A stretch of 11,665 nucleotides of DNA from Pseudonocardia sp. (GTDB lineage Bacteria; Actinomycetota; Actinomycetes; Mycobacteriales; Pseudonocardiaceae): NCBI GenBank assembly GCA_030453005.1, contig JAKDLE010000035.1:1-11665 (forward strand), given 5' to 3'. Of the stretch, positions 1 to 6,792 are shown one piece after another. Below the pieces are notes generated by a model. The model worked only from the letters and a program-made list of their open reading frames with translations, was not told where the DNA came from and ran no database searches. Position numbers and translations under genes: made by a program. How positions within the stretch are numbered: position 1 is the stretch's first letter; each line of letters opens with the position of its first letter.

Positions 1-75
1 GACGACGGGCCCAGGGACGACGGGCCCAGGGACGACGGGCCCAGGGACGACGGGCTCAGGGACGATGGGTTCAGG
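1..75. repeat. 15-bp tandem repeat inside the Hsp70-like gene
   Basis: Five consecutive 15-bp units, GACGACGGGCCCAGG on the plus strand. The first three are identical and the last two (46-60, 61-75) diverge. The unit is five codons long and in frame with the minus-strand gene, encoding S-L-G-P-S repeats after S-L-N-P-S and S-L-S-P-S. The array continues to the window edge, so its full length is unknown. The identical copies lie farthest from the ATPase domain. Confidence 0.95.
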
Positions 76-1124
76 GACAACGCGGCACCGAGGGCGACGG
101 CGTTCTTGGGGTCGGCGTCCACGGCGACGGGGCGGCCGAGCAGTTCGGAGACGAGCTGGGCCACCAGGGGGATGCGGGAGGACCCGCCGACGAGCAGGAC
201 GGCGGAGAGCTGGTCGGAGGTCAGGGCGGCCGACACCACGGCGCGGCGCAGGGCGGAGACGGTCTCCTCGATCCGGGGCCGGATCATCGCCTCGAACTCG
301 CTGCGGTGCAGCCGCACCGAACCCCGCCCACCGGGCAGCAGCACCGGGATCGACACCTCGGTGTCGGAGCTCAGCGCCTCCTTCGCCTCGGAGCACTCAC
401 GCCGCACGGCCGCGACGGCGGAGAGCACCGCGGGGTCGGAGTCGTCGAGGTCCACGAACGCGTCGGGCATGTTCTCGCGGACGTGGTCGAACACGGCCTG
501 GTCGAAGTCGACGCCGCCGAGTCGGTCGAGTCCCTCCGGGCGACCCACCAGCCCGATTCCGTGGGCGTCCTTGTGTACCACCGCCGCGTCGAACGTGCCG
601 CCACCCAGGTCGTACACCGCGATCGTGGAGCCCGCCTCCAGCCGCTCCGCGGATGCGTACTGCAGCGCGGCGGCCTGCGGCTCGGCCAGGAACGACACCG
701 CAAGCCCCTGCGTCGCGAGCGCAGCGCCGAGCAGGTCGCGCTTGAGCGGGCCCCACGACGCCGGGTGGGTGACCGCGATGCGGGCGGCGGGGCCGCCCTC
801 CCGCTCGCTCACGCGGTCGACGACCCAGCGCACGAGCTGCGCGCAGAGCTCCTGCGGCGACCACGCCACGTCCGCCACGACGAGCGGGGTGGGGTCTCCG
901 ACCCGGCGCTTGAACTCCCGCACCACCCGGGAGGGGTCGGTGAGCGCCCGGCGCTCGGCGGCCTCCCCGACGAGCACGGCGCCGTCGGCGCCCGCATAGA
1001 ACACCGTCGGCACGGCACTGGCGCGGTCACCGAGGTCGACGACCTCACCCGGCAGGCCGCCCGGGCGGACGATCGCGGCCGAGGTCCATGTGGTGCCCAG
1101 GTCGACGCCGAGCAGGTAGGTCAT
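1..1124 (-). CDS. Hsp70/DnaK-like ATPase, 3' end outside window
   Basis: About 374 codons are visible, open from an ATG at 1124 to the left edge with no stop. The N-terminus has the actin-like ATPase phosphate-1 motif GVDLGTTWTS (residues 6-15). The phosphate-2 motif YDLGGGTFDAAVV starts at residue 171, and the adenosine motif LLVGGSSRIP lies near residue 310, followed by DADPKNAVALGAAL. This is the complete Hsp70 nucleotide-binding domain. No substrate-binding domain is visible; after the ATPase domain the protein runs into SLxPS repeats, as in actinobacterial Hsp70-like proteins that carry a proline-rich linker. A GAGGG ribosome site lies 6 bases before the ATG. It follows the IclR gene on the same strand after 124 bp with no obvious terminator. 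It is probably an ATP-dependent chaperone or sensor, but the partner and the downstream domain cannot be seen. The Hsp70-fold assignment is secure; the function is inferred. Confidence 0.9.
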   Translation of the reverse strand, partial: MTYLLGVDLGTTWTSAAIVRPGGLPGEVVDLGDRASAVPTVFYAGADGAVLVGEAAERRALTDPSRVVREFKRRVGDPTPLVVADVAWSPQELCAQLVRWVVDRVSEREGGPAARIAVTHPASWGPLKRDLLGAALATQGLAVSFLAEPQAAALQYASAERLEAGSTIAVYDLGGGTFDAAVVHKDAHGIGLVGRPEGLDRLGGVDFDQAVFDHVRENMPDAFVDLDDSDPAVLSAVAAVRRECSEAKEALSSDTEVSIPVLLPGGRGSVRLHRSEFEAMIRPRIEETVSALRRAVVSAALTSDQLSAVLLVGGSSRIPLVAQLVSELLGRPVAVDADPKNAVALGAALSLNPSSLSPSSLGPSSLGPSSLGPS

Positions 1125-1248
1125 CTCGATCCCTCGCCGTGCTCGCGCATCGTCACCCGTCTTCGCCGAACCTCACCCTCCGTGGGCAGAGGACACCGTA
1201 TCGACCCCCGTCCGTCCGGGACGGGCACCCCCGGTGGCTGCGTGTCGG

Positions 1249-1950
1249 CTACAGGCGGTGCTGAAGGGCCTCCGCCGCGGCGAGCAGGTCGGCGGCCCAG
1301 CGCACACCGGGCCGTCGTCCGATCCGGTCGACCGGGCCGGAGACCGACACGGCCGCGACGACCTGGCCTCCCGAGTCGCGCACCGGCGCCGACACGCTCG
1401 CGACACCCGACGCGCGCTCGGCCACGCTCTGCGCCCAGCCGCGGCGTCGTACGTCGAGCAGGACCCGCTCGGTGAACGTGGCATCCGACAGCACGGCGCG
1501 CTGGATCGCGGGCTCGGCCCACGCGGCGAGCACCTTGGCGCCCGACCCCGCGGTCATCGGCATCCGGGCGCCCACGGGCACCGTGTCGCGCAGCCCGCTG
1601 GCGGGCTCCGCGGTGGCCACGCAGACGCGGTGGCTGCCGTCGCGCCGGTAGAGCTGGACGCTCTCCCCGGTGATGTCGCGCAGCCGGGGGAGGACGGCGG
1701 CCGCGGCCTCCAGGAGTGGGTCGGCGCCGCCCGCGGCCAGCTCGGCGAGGGTGGGTCCGGGGCTCCACCGTCCGTCGGACCCGCGGTGCAACAGGCCGTG
1801 CACCTCCAGCCCGACGGCGAGGCGGTGGGCGGTGGCGCGGGGGAGTCCGGTGCGCTCGCACAGCTCCGCCAGCCCACACGGTTCCGTCGCCGCGGCCCGG
1901 AGGACACCCACGGCCTTGTCGAGTACCCCGATGCCGCTATGCTGTCTCAC
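1249..1950 (-). CDS. ndgR: IclR-family regulator, NdgR/LtbR type, of leucine biosynthesis
   Basis: 233 residues, the usual IclR length. Residues about 5-65 form the winged helix-turn-helix (GVLDKAVGVL, then LAELCERTGLPRATAHRLAV as the recognition region). The rest is the IclR effector domain, with LRDITGESVQLYRR, SGLRDTVPVG and GVASVSAPVRD followed by VVAAVSVSGP. These match the NdgR (Streptomyces) / LtbR (Corynebacterium) group, which controls leuCD and related amino-acid genes. The gene is divergent from leuC across 37 bp, the standard position for this regulator. The GTG at 1950 is chosen because it gives the family's short N-terminus. It is preceded by TAGTAT and six bases, the leaderless promoter arrangement; the GAGGT directly abutting the GTG is too close to act as a ribosome site. 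The ligand is not deducible here. It probably regulates itself and leuCD. Confidence 0.9.
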   Translation of the reverse strand: MRQHSGIGVLDKAVGVLRAAATEPCGLAELCERTGLPRATAHRLAVGLEVHGLLHRGSDGRWSPGPTLAELAAGGADPLLEAAAAVLPRLRDITGESVQLYRRDGSHRVCVATAEPASGLRDTVPVGARMPMTAGSGAKVLAAWAEPAIQRAVLSDATFTERVLLDVRRRGWAQSVAERASGVASVSAPVRDSGGQVVAAVSVSGPVDRIGRRPGVRWAADLLAAAEALQHRL

Positions 1951-1987
1951 ACCTCGATACTAGCGTCCCAATCAATGGGAGATACAC
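1951..1987. promoter_or_regulatory. Divergent ndgR-leuC control region with inverted repeat
   Basis: These 37 bp contain a perfect inverted repeat, TCCCA (1966-1970), ATCAA, TGGGA (1976-1980), a candidate regulator operator. On the minus strand TAGTAT (1962-1957) lies six bases before the regulator's GTG, a leaderless -10. For leuC, a possible promoter is TTGTCG (1916-1921), 16 bp, TATGCT (1938-1943), inside the regulator gene. The leuC ribosome site GGGAG (1977-1981), six bases before ATG, overlaps the right arm of the repeat. The motifs are seen directly; the operator role is inferred. Confidence 0.55.
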
Positions 1988-3415
1988 ATGGCGCGCACAC
2001 TGGCCGAGAAGGTGTGGGACCTGCACCTCGTCCGCAGTGGCAAGAAGGGTGGACAGAGCGGTGACGAGCCCGACCTGCTCTACATCGACCTCCACCTCGT
2101 GCACGAGGTCACCAGCCCGCAGGCCTTCGACGGGCTACGGCTCGCGGGCCGTCCCGTGCGTCGGCCCGACCTCACCCTCGCCACCGAGGACCACAACGTC
2201 CCGACGAAGGACGTCGAGCTCCCGATCTCCGACCCGGTGTCGCGCACGCAGGTGGAGACGCTGCGCCGCAACTGCGCCGAGTTCGGCGTGCCGCTCTACC
2301 CGATGAACCACGCCGAGCAGGGCATCGTGCACGTCGTCGGCCCGCAGCTCGGGCTCACCCAGCCGGGCACGACGGTGGTGTGCGGCGACAGCCACACCTC
2401 CACGCACGGCGCGTTCGGCGCGATGGCGTTCGGCATCGGCACCTCCGAGGTGGAGCACGTGCTCGCCACGCAGACCCTGCCGCTGCGGCGCTTCAAGACC
2501 ATGTCGATCACCGTGAACAGCGCCGACGGCACGCTGCGGCCGGGCGTCACCAGCAAGGACGTCGTGCTGGCGATCATCGCGCAGATCGGCACCGGCGGCG
2601 GGCAGGGCTACGTGCTCGAGTACCGCGGCAACGTCATCGAGAACCTCTCGATGGAGGCCCGGATGACGATCTGCAACATGTCGATCGAGGCGGGCGCCCG
2701 CGCGGGCATGATCGCCCCCGACGACACCACGTTCGCCTACCTGCAGGGCCGCGACCGCGCGCCGAAGGGGACGCAGTGGGACGAGGCCGTGGCCGCCTGG
2801 CGCGAGCTGCGCTCCGACGACGACGCCGTCTTCGACGCCGAGGTGCAGATCGACGGCGACACGCTCACCCCGTTCGTCACCTGGGGCACCAACCCGGGGC
2901 AGGGCCTGCCGCTCGGTGAACGCGTGCCGGACCCGGCGCAGATCGTCGACGAGAACGCGCGCGTCTCCGCGGAGAAGGCGTTGACCTACATGGGCCTCAC
3001 GGCGGGCATGCCGCTGCGCGAGGTGGCGGTCGACACGGTGTTCGTCGGCTCGTGCACCAACGGCCGCATCGAGGACCTGCGCGCCGCCGCCGACGTCATC
3101 AAGGGCCGCACGGTCGCCGACGGCGTCCGCATGCTCGTGGTACCCGGTTCCATGCGGGTGCGGTTCCAGGCCGAGGACGAGGGCCTCGACGACGTCTTCA
3201 CGGCCGCGGGCGCCGAGTGGCGCTCGGCAGGCTGCTCGATGTGTCTGGGGATGAACCCCGACCAGCTCGCCCCCGGCGAGCGCGCCGCGTCGACGTCGAA
3301 CCGCAACTTCGAGGGCCGCCAGGGCAAGGGCGGCCGCACCCACCTCGTGTCGCCGCTCGTCGCCGCCGCGACGGCCGTGCGCGGCACCCTGTCGTCACCG
3401 GAGGACCTGCTCTGA
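1988..3415 (+). CDS. leuC: 3-isopropylmalate dehydratase large subunit
   Basis: 475 residues, the full length for bacterial LeuC. With LeuD it isomerises 2-isopropylmalate to 3-isopropylmalate in leucine biosynthesis, in the cytoplasm, using a [4Fe-4S] cluster. The aconitase-fold signatures are present: [20 protein letters not shown] and [12 protein letters not shown] in the N-terminal half. The cluster ligands are Cys356 (GSCTNGR) with Cys416 and Cys419 (GCSMCLG). The N-terminus [15 protein letters not shown] matches the family. The ATG follows GGGAG by six bases. The stop codon overlaps the leuD start by one base (TGATG), so the two subunits are translationally coupled. The gene looks intact and is the probable parent or close relative of two decayed copies found downstream. 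Confidence 0.98.
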   Translation: MARTLAEKVWDLHLVRSGKKGGQSGDEPDLLYIDLHLVHEVTSPQAFDGLRLAGRPVRRPDLTLATEDHNVPTKDVELPISDPVSRTQVETLRRNCAEFGVPLYPMNHAEQGIVHVVGPQLGLTQPGTTVVCGDSHTSTHGAFGAMAFGIGTSEVEHVLATQTLPLRRFKTMSITVNSADGTLRPGVTSKDVVLAIIAQIGTGGGQGYVLEYRGNVIENLSMEARMTICNMSIEAGARAGMIAPDDTTFAYLQGRDRAPKGTQWDEAVAAWRELRSDDDAVFDAEVQIDGDTLTPFVTWGTNPGQGLPLGERVPDPAQIVDENARVSAEKALTYMGLTAGMPLREVAVDTVFVGSCTNGRIEDLRAAADVIKGRTVADGVRMLVVPGSMRVRFQAEDEGLDDVFTAAGAEWRSAGCSMCLGMNPDQLAPGERAASTSNRNFEGRQGKGGRTHLVSPLVAAATAVRGTLSSPEDLL

Positions 3416-4002
3416 TGGATGCCTTCTCCACCCACACGGGCATCGGCGTGCCGCTGCGCCGGTCCAACGTGGACACCGACCAGATCATCCCGGCCGTCTA
3501 CCTCAAGCGCGTCACGCGCACCGGGTTCGAGGACGGCCTGTTCTCGGCCTGGCGCAACGACCCGTCCTTCGTCCTCAACCAGGAGCCCTTCGACCGCGGG
3601 TCGGTGCTGGTCGCCGGCTCCGACTTCGGCACCGGATCCTCGCGGGAGCACGCCGTCTGGGCCCTGATGAACTACGGCTTCCGCGTGGTGATCTCCTCGC
3701 GCTTCGCCGACATCTTCCGCGGCAACTCGGCGAAGGCCGGGCTGCTCGCCGCGGAGGTCGCCCAGCCCGACGTCGAGCTGCTGTGGAAGCTGTTGGAGAA
3801 CCAGCCGGGCACCGAGATCACCGTCGACCTCACGGAGAAGACCGTGCAGGCGGCCGACCTCACCGTGCCGTTCGAGATCGACGACTACACCCGCTGGCGG
3901 CTGCTGGAGGGCCTCGACGACATCGGCCTGACCCTGCGCCACGAGGCGGATGTGACGGCGTTCGAGGCGGCCCGCCCGGCCCGGCTGCCGGTCACGACCT
4001 GA
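3415..4002 (+). CDS. leuD: 3-isopropylmalate dehydratase small subunit
   Basis: 195 residues, the usual LeuD length. It forms the swivelling small subunit that completes the isopropylmalate isomerase active site with LeuC. Motifs in order: [18 protein letters not shown] (about residues 14-31), [17 protein letters not shown] (about 68-84) and [17 protein letters not shown] (about 97-113). The ATG shares its A with the leuC stop; GGAGG (3400-3404) sits ten bases upstream. The gene is complete and its stop (4000-4002) lies only four bases from the stop of a convergent antitoxin gene. In related actinobacteria hupB would follow directly; here the foreign gene block starts at once. No terminator hairpin was seen in the gap. 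Confidence 0.98.
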   Translation: MDAFSTHTGIGVPLRRSNVDTDQIIPAVYLKRVTRTGFEDGLFSAWRNDPSFVLNQEPFDRGSVLVAGSDFGTGSSREHAVWALMNYGFRVVISSRFADIFRGNSAKAGLLAAEVAQPDVELLWKLLENQPGTEITVDLTEKTVQAADLTVPFEIDDYTRWRLLEGLDDIGLTLRHEADVTAFEAARPARLPVTT

Positions 4003-4006
4003 CCGA

Positions 4007-4333
4007 TCAGGTGTGGTCGATCTCTTCGCGAGCGATGCGACGGGCGATCCGCTCGACGTCGGCGGCGGTCAGCGACTCGGCGCGGTGTTCGGTGGCCTGT
4101 CGCAGTAGCCGCCGCACGAGCGCGGAGGTGGGGATGTGATCGGCGGCCGCCAACTCGCGGAGCCGCTCATCGAGCCGGCGATCGATGCGCAGGTGCAGGG
4201 GAACGTCGAGAGCGGTGGCGTTCTCAGCGGCTTCGACCTCCGCGGCTTCGGCCTCCTCCTGGGCTACCTCGGCTCGGATGGCCACGTGCCGCGCGCGCCG
4301 AGCGGCCCGGACGTCGTCGGGGGTGTCGGTCAT
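4007..4333 (-). CDS. RHH-type antitoxin (toxin partner broken)
   Basis: 108 residues. The N-terminal half is charged and probably helical, rich in Ala/Glu/Arg. The second half carries a ribbon-helix-helix-like stretch, LHLRIDRRLDERLRELAAA then TSALVRRLLRQA (about residues 46-79), as in CopG/RHH antitoxins. Its ATG overlaps the toxin stop in an ATGA junction, and AAGGAG (4347-4342) stands at ribosome-site distance inside the toxin's 3' end, so the order is toxin then antitoxin. The reading frame is intact although the toxin gene is not, making this an orphan antitoxin that may still bind its operator at 4613-4633. It converges on leuD with a four-base gap. Exact family not identified; the antitoxin role is inferred from fold and context. 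Confidence 0.75.
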   Translation of the reverse strand: MTDTPDDVRAARRARHVAIRAEVAQEEAEAAEVEAAENATALDVPLHLRIDRRLDERLRELAAADHIPTSALVRRLLRQATEHRAESLTAADVERIARRIAREEIDHT

Positions 4334-4605
4334 GATCTCGTCTCCTTGTTCTCTTCCATGCGGTGACGCCGGAGCCGTCGTAGGGGTCGACGATGACGGT
4401 CAACACGAACCCTGCTCCGGGCGAGTAGCCGACCACCCGGGTGTAGCCCGCCCGGCTCCTCGGGTCCGGATCCCGCACCAGTCGATGCGGATCCCCGGCT
4501 GCTTCAAGCGTCCAGGCCTGCTCGATCGCTGGCTCCCGGGTAGCGGGCTGATCGGCTACGGATGTGCTCGCCGTCCTCCTCGTCCCACCACAGCTGCCCG
4601 GTCAC
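4330..4605 (-). pseudogene. BrnT-like toxin, frameshifted and internally deleted
   Basis: From the GTG at 4605 the first frame reads VTGQLWWDEEDGEHIRSRSA and RYPGAS, then stops. Another frame continues with AWTLEAAGDPHRLVRDPDPR, SRAGYTRVVGYSPGAGFVLT and VIVDPYDGSGVTAW. This resembles small BrnT/DUF4258-like toxins found beside RHH antitoxins in actinobacteria. The first break is near 4525, best explained by a two-base loss. After GVTAW a short segment seems missing and the frame changes again, giving the tail MEENKETRS-stop, whose TGA overlaps the antitoxin ATG. Two independent lesions make a functional toxin unlikely. The GTG start is supported by TACAGT and six bases upstream within a perfect palindrome. 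Family assignment is from memory of similar proteins and moderately sure; the breakage is seen directly. Confidence 0.65.
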
Positions 4606-4633
4606 GACACGACTGTAGCGCGTTGCGCTACAG
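4606..4633 (-). promoter_or_regulatory. TA promoter-operator, 9-bp palindrome
   Basis: The perfect inverted repeat CTGTAGCGC (4613-4621), GTT, GCGCTACAG (4625-4633) overlaps a minus-strand TACAGT hexamer (4617-4612) that sits exactly six bases before the toxin GTG at 4605. The layout fits a leaderless promoter autorepressed by the antitoxin. A nearly identical palindrome occurs at 4822-4837 before the next TA operon. Confidence 0.7.
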
Positions 4634-4658
4634 CGGCATGGTGGAGTCGAGACACCGG

Positions 4659-4821
4659 GCGTCGGCGGCGAACCGCAACTTCGACGGCCTCGGATACTCG
4701 GCGTAGGCCGGGCTGCTCGCGGCGGAGGTCGCCCAGCCCGACGTCGAGCTGCTGTGGAAGCTGTTGGAGAACCAGCCGGGCACCGAGATCATGCCCGCCC
4801 GGCCCGGCTGCCGGTCACGAC
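4659..4821 (+). pseudogene. Decayed leuC-leuD fragment (copy 2)
   Basis: A three-part mosaic of the resident operon. 4659-4688 matches leuC 3287-3316 (27 of 30, around ANRNF). 4696-4791 matches leuD 3725-3820 with only a few mismatches. 4793-4821 matches the last bases of leuD, 3970-3998, exactly. Two deletions, of about 400 bp spanning the leuC/leuD junction and about 148 bp within leuD, explain the layout. A Lys codon of leuD has become TAG (AAG to TAG) and the leuD stop is lost at the junction with the palindrome at 4822. It cannot encode a subunit. Its position immediately before phd-vapC suggests that this TA operon once lay just downstream of a leuD gene. Confidence 0.9.
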
Positions 4822-4858
4822 GTAGCGCTTGCGCTACCGGATAGCTATTCTCGGTCCG
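4822..4858 (+). promoter_or_regulatory. phd-vapC promoter-operator palindrome
   Basis: The perfect inverted repeat GTAGCGC (4822-4828), TT, GCGCTAC (4831-4837) is followed by TATTCT (4846-4851) and seven bases before the GTG at 4859, a leaderless -10 arrangement. The arms are the same as in the palindrome at 4613-4633, although the TA families differ. The palindrome begins exactly where the leuD homology ends. Confidence 0.65.
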
Positions 4859-5160
4859 GTGGCCGAGGTGATCCGGCAGTCCGAACTGCGGAACAACACG
4901 CCGAGGTCATGCGCCGCGTGACCGACGGGGAGTCCTTCACGGTGACGGTGCACGGGCGGGCGATGGCCGACCTGGTGCCGCATCGGCGCGGACGCGCAGA
5001 CAGGTCGCGTCTGGCGTCCGCGAAGCACGTCGACGAGCTGTTCGCGGCGGCGGGGCCCGGACCTGACCCCGACCGGTGGGTACGCGACACGGCCGAGGCC
5101 GATCGACTCTTCCGGGACGACCTGCCGGTCGATCCGTGGGAGCGGGGTCCGGGGCGGTGA
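4859..5160 (+). pseudogene. Phd/YefM-type antitoxin with one frameshift
   Basis: From the GTG at 4859 the first frame reads VAEVIRQSELRNN, the typical Phd N-terminus, and then goes out of frame. The other frame continues AEVMRRVTDGESFTVTVHGR and AMADLVPHRRGR, the canonical Phd/YefM core, and then a C-terminal tail rich in acidic and aromatic residues ending DDLPVDPWERGPGR. A one-base loss near 4898 explains the shift; repaired, the protein would have 100 residues, normal for the family. An ATG at 4909 could restart translation as an N-truncated protein lacking the first DNA-binding strand. The TGA overlaps the vapC GTG (GTGA), so the pair is one operon. It would normally neutralise VapC and repress the palindrome upstream. 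Family sure; loss of function likely unless restart works. Confidence 0.85.
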
Positions 5161-5572
5161 CCGAGCCGGCCGTCCGTCAGGTGCTCCTCGACACCTCGGT
5201 GGTGATCGCACCGCCCAGCGCAGGGCTGGCCTCGATCGCCGATGTCGTCGCCGTCAGCGCGATCAGTGTCGCGGAGCTCGAGTACGGCGTCGACGCCACC
5301 GACGACCTGGTGGAGCGGCAGCGGCGCCGGAGGCGGTTGAGCGTCATCGTCGAGGAGATCGAGGTCATCATCCCGTTCGACGAGGCGGTGGCGGAGTCCT
5401 ACGGGCTGCTCGCCAACCTGGTGCGCGCGGCCGGGGGTGACACCCGCGGCCCGGGAGGTTCGATCTCCTGATGGCGGCGACGGCCGAACGCCACCGGCTC
5501 AGCCTCGCGACGCGCAACGCGGGGGACTTCCGGCATCTGAATCGGGTTATCGAGGTCATCGAGGTGCGCTGA
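5157..5572 (+). pseudogene. vapC: VapC PIN-domain RNase toxin with one frameshift
   Basis: The GTG at 5157 overlaps the antitoxin stop. The first frame gives QVLLDTSVVIA with catalytic Asp12 and ISVAELEYG with Glu40, then runs to LVRAAGGDTRG and stops early at 5469-5471. The correct ending is in another frame: RFDLLMAATAERHRLSLATR then [18 protein letters not shown], stop 5570-5572. A two-base insertion near 5445-5455 accounts for this; repaired, the protein has about 137 residues, the usual VapC length. The truncated product lacks the acidic residues of FDLL and NAGDF needed for metal binding, so it should be inactive as an RNA-cleaving toxin. Both partners of this operon are thus damaged. 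A second copy of the 3' end lies at 11288-11366. Confidence 0.88.
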
Positions 5573-5610
5573 TCCCGGTGGGCGCCTGCCGTCCACCTGC
5601 GATGTCCTTT

Positions 5611-5942
5611 TCGCCCCCGGCGAGCGCGCCGCGTCGACGTCGAACCGCAACTTCGAGGGCCGCCAGGGCAAGGGCGGCCGCACCCACCTCGTGTCGCCGC
5701 TCGTCGCCGCCGCGACGGCCGTCCGGGGCACCCTGAGCTCACCGGAGGACCTGCTCTGATGGATGCCTTCTCCACCCACGCCGGCATCGGCGTACAGCTA
5801 CGCCGGTCCAATGTGGACATCGACCAGATCATCCCGGCCGTCTACCTCAAGCGCGTCACCCGCACCGGATTCGAGGACGGCCTGTTCTCGGCCTGGCGCA
5901 ACGACCCGTTGTTCGTTCTCAACCAGGAGCCCCTTCGACCGC
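5611..5942 (+). pseudogene. leuC 3' end plus leuD 5' end (copy 3)
   Basis: Collinear with resident leuC/leuD 3267-3597 at a constant offset of 2344 bases for nearly the whole stretch, with about 17 mismatches in 330 bp (about 95% identical), then one inserted C in the run near 5932 and loss of homology. It preserves the leuC C-terminus, the TGATG junction and a leuD start at 5759 that opens a 63-codon frame ending RPPS at 5950. All five differences in the leuC part are synonymous, including TCG to AGC for serine. In the leuD part about six are silent and four change residues, among them the conserved DTDQI becoming DIDQI. The mixture suggests a diverged, once functional leuCD that decayed here. 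The short leuD frame lacks GSDFGTGSS and cannot function. Confidence 0.92.
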
Positions 5943-5989
5943 CAAGCTAGGCCGATCGGCGTGATCGCGGCGAGGGCGGGTCGGCGTCC

Positions 5990-6290
5990 TTGCTGGCGGG
6001 CGGCGGCGCGAGCGTCGGCTACGACGTGTTCGACGGCCGCGGTGCTGCGAACCGGCTGGCGCTCCTCCTCGACGCCCGGGGGACGCTCCTGCCGGGGGCA
6101 CGAGCCGGACGCCGAGACGGTGCGTGGGCACACCTGCCGCTGTCCACCGCCCCGCGATTCCAGCTCGACGGCCGGGTGGTGCTCGACGGCGACGCGGCGG
6201 CGCTGGTCAACCCGCTCACCGGCGAGGCATCTACGACGCGGTCGCCTCCAGCGTGCTCGCCGGCGGCGTGTCGGTCGTCATGCCGCCACT
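5990..6290 (+). pseudogene. Decayed FAD-dependent geranylgeranyl-reductase-like fragment
   Basis: One frame gives GASVGYDVFDGRGAANRLAL and later AHLPLSTAPRFQLDGRVVLD, then GDAAALVNPLTGE. The GDAA...NPLTGEG motif is typical of the C-terminal FAD-contact region of geranylgeranyl-reductase-family flavoproteins. The expected GEGIYxAVxSGxLAG follows in another frame as GIYDAVASSVLAG after loss of one G near 6226. Another frame slip lies near 6110, where ETVRGH belongs before LPLST. Only the C-terminal third of such a protein is represented. It directly follows the leuC/leuD copy 3. It is neither a TA gene nor part of the leucine pathway, so it is probably bystander DNA brought in by recombination. 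Family assignment rests on the motif and is moderately sure; decay is clear. Confidence 0.6.
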
Positions 6291-6456
6291 TCCGGCGTTG
6301 TGAGCGGGGGCGTTCGTCGCGGTGGGGGCCGTGGCGGCCCGCTGCTCACCCGGCAGGTCCGGCTGCCTCTCAAGACGCGGATCACCGCCAACCAGCGCTT
6401 GCTGGTGGCCCCACCACCCACCGGCTCCACTGACGATCATTGCCGGGCGCGCTTGA
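6291..6456. other. Intergenic stretch without a recognisable gene
   Basis: Between the flavoprotein remnant and the mazF stop codon I see no frame with family-like sequence, no clear hairpin terminator and no repeat shared with the rest of the window. Confidence 0.5.
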
Positions 6457-6792
6457 TCACAGATCGAGGACGAATCGCAAGGCCTGGTCGATGACGCGCA
6501 TCTGGTCCGGGGCGACCATCCCTCGGCGGGAGGACAACCGGTTGGTCGAGATCACGCGCAGCTGGTCGCAGCGGGCGTATGTCATACGGCCCAGCCCGCT
6601 GCTTCCCGGTTCGACCTCGACATGGCTACGCAGGCCGTAGGCGGTGGACGTGACCGGCACGATCATGACCAGTTGGCCGGGACCGTTGTTCACGATATCG
6701 ACCGAGACCACCACGGCCGGCCGCGGGAAGGCCGGCTCGTGACCGACCGGCTGGCCCAGGTCGACGTCGTAGACCTCCCCGCGCCAGATCAC
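6457..6792 (-). CDS. mazF: MazF/PemK-type endoribonuclease toxin
   Basis: 111 residues from the GTG at 6792, which overlaps the antitoxin stop (GTGA). The start is chosen because VIWRGEVYDVDLG is the standard MazF opening; a longer upstream frame would run through the antitoxin gene. Conserved elements in order: RGEVYDVDLG, RPAVVVSVDIVN, LVMIVPVTST, then MTYARCDQLRVISTNRL in the second half. The fold and length are those of sequence-specific mRNA-cleaving MazF toxins, acting in the cytoplasm. No lesion is visible, unlike most TA genes in this block. Partner: the MazE-like protein immediately upstream. The family call is sure; the RNA target is unknown. Confidence 0.93.
   Translation of the reverse strand: MIWRGEVYDVDLGQPVGHEPAFPRPAVVVSVDIVNNGPGQLVMIVPVTSTAYGLRSHVEVEPGSSGLGRMTYARCDQLRVISTNRLSSRRGMVAPDQMRVIDQALRFVLDL

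Noticed and set aside
1..75. CRISPR array
   Set aside because: Uninterrupted 15-bp tandem units without spacers and in frame with a coding sequence.
65..1475. Several long plus-strand frames over the Hsp70-like and regulator genes
   Set aside because: Low-complexity Arg/Ser/Pro/Ala content; the minus strand has clear protein families here.
2135..3343. A 402-codon open frame opposite leuC
   Set aside because: Arg/Ala/His/Val-rich shadow of leuC codons, with no family motifs.
4003..4006. Terminator between leuD and the convergent antitoxin
   Set aside because: The gap is four bases and no strong hairpin followed by T-run was visible on either side.
4564..4858. Upstream extension of the Phd core frame to 4564
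   Set aside because: The added part crosses the palindromes and the leuD fragment out of frame. The Phd N-terminus is in the other frame from GTG 4859.
5759..5950. Short leuD-like frame as a functional small protein
   Set aside because: It is a truncated leuD 5' end with substitutions at conserved sites and no active-site loop; kept only as a pseudogene.
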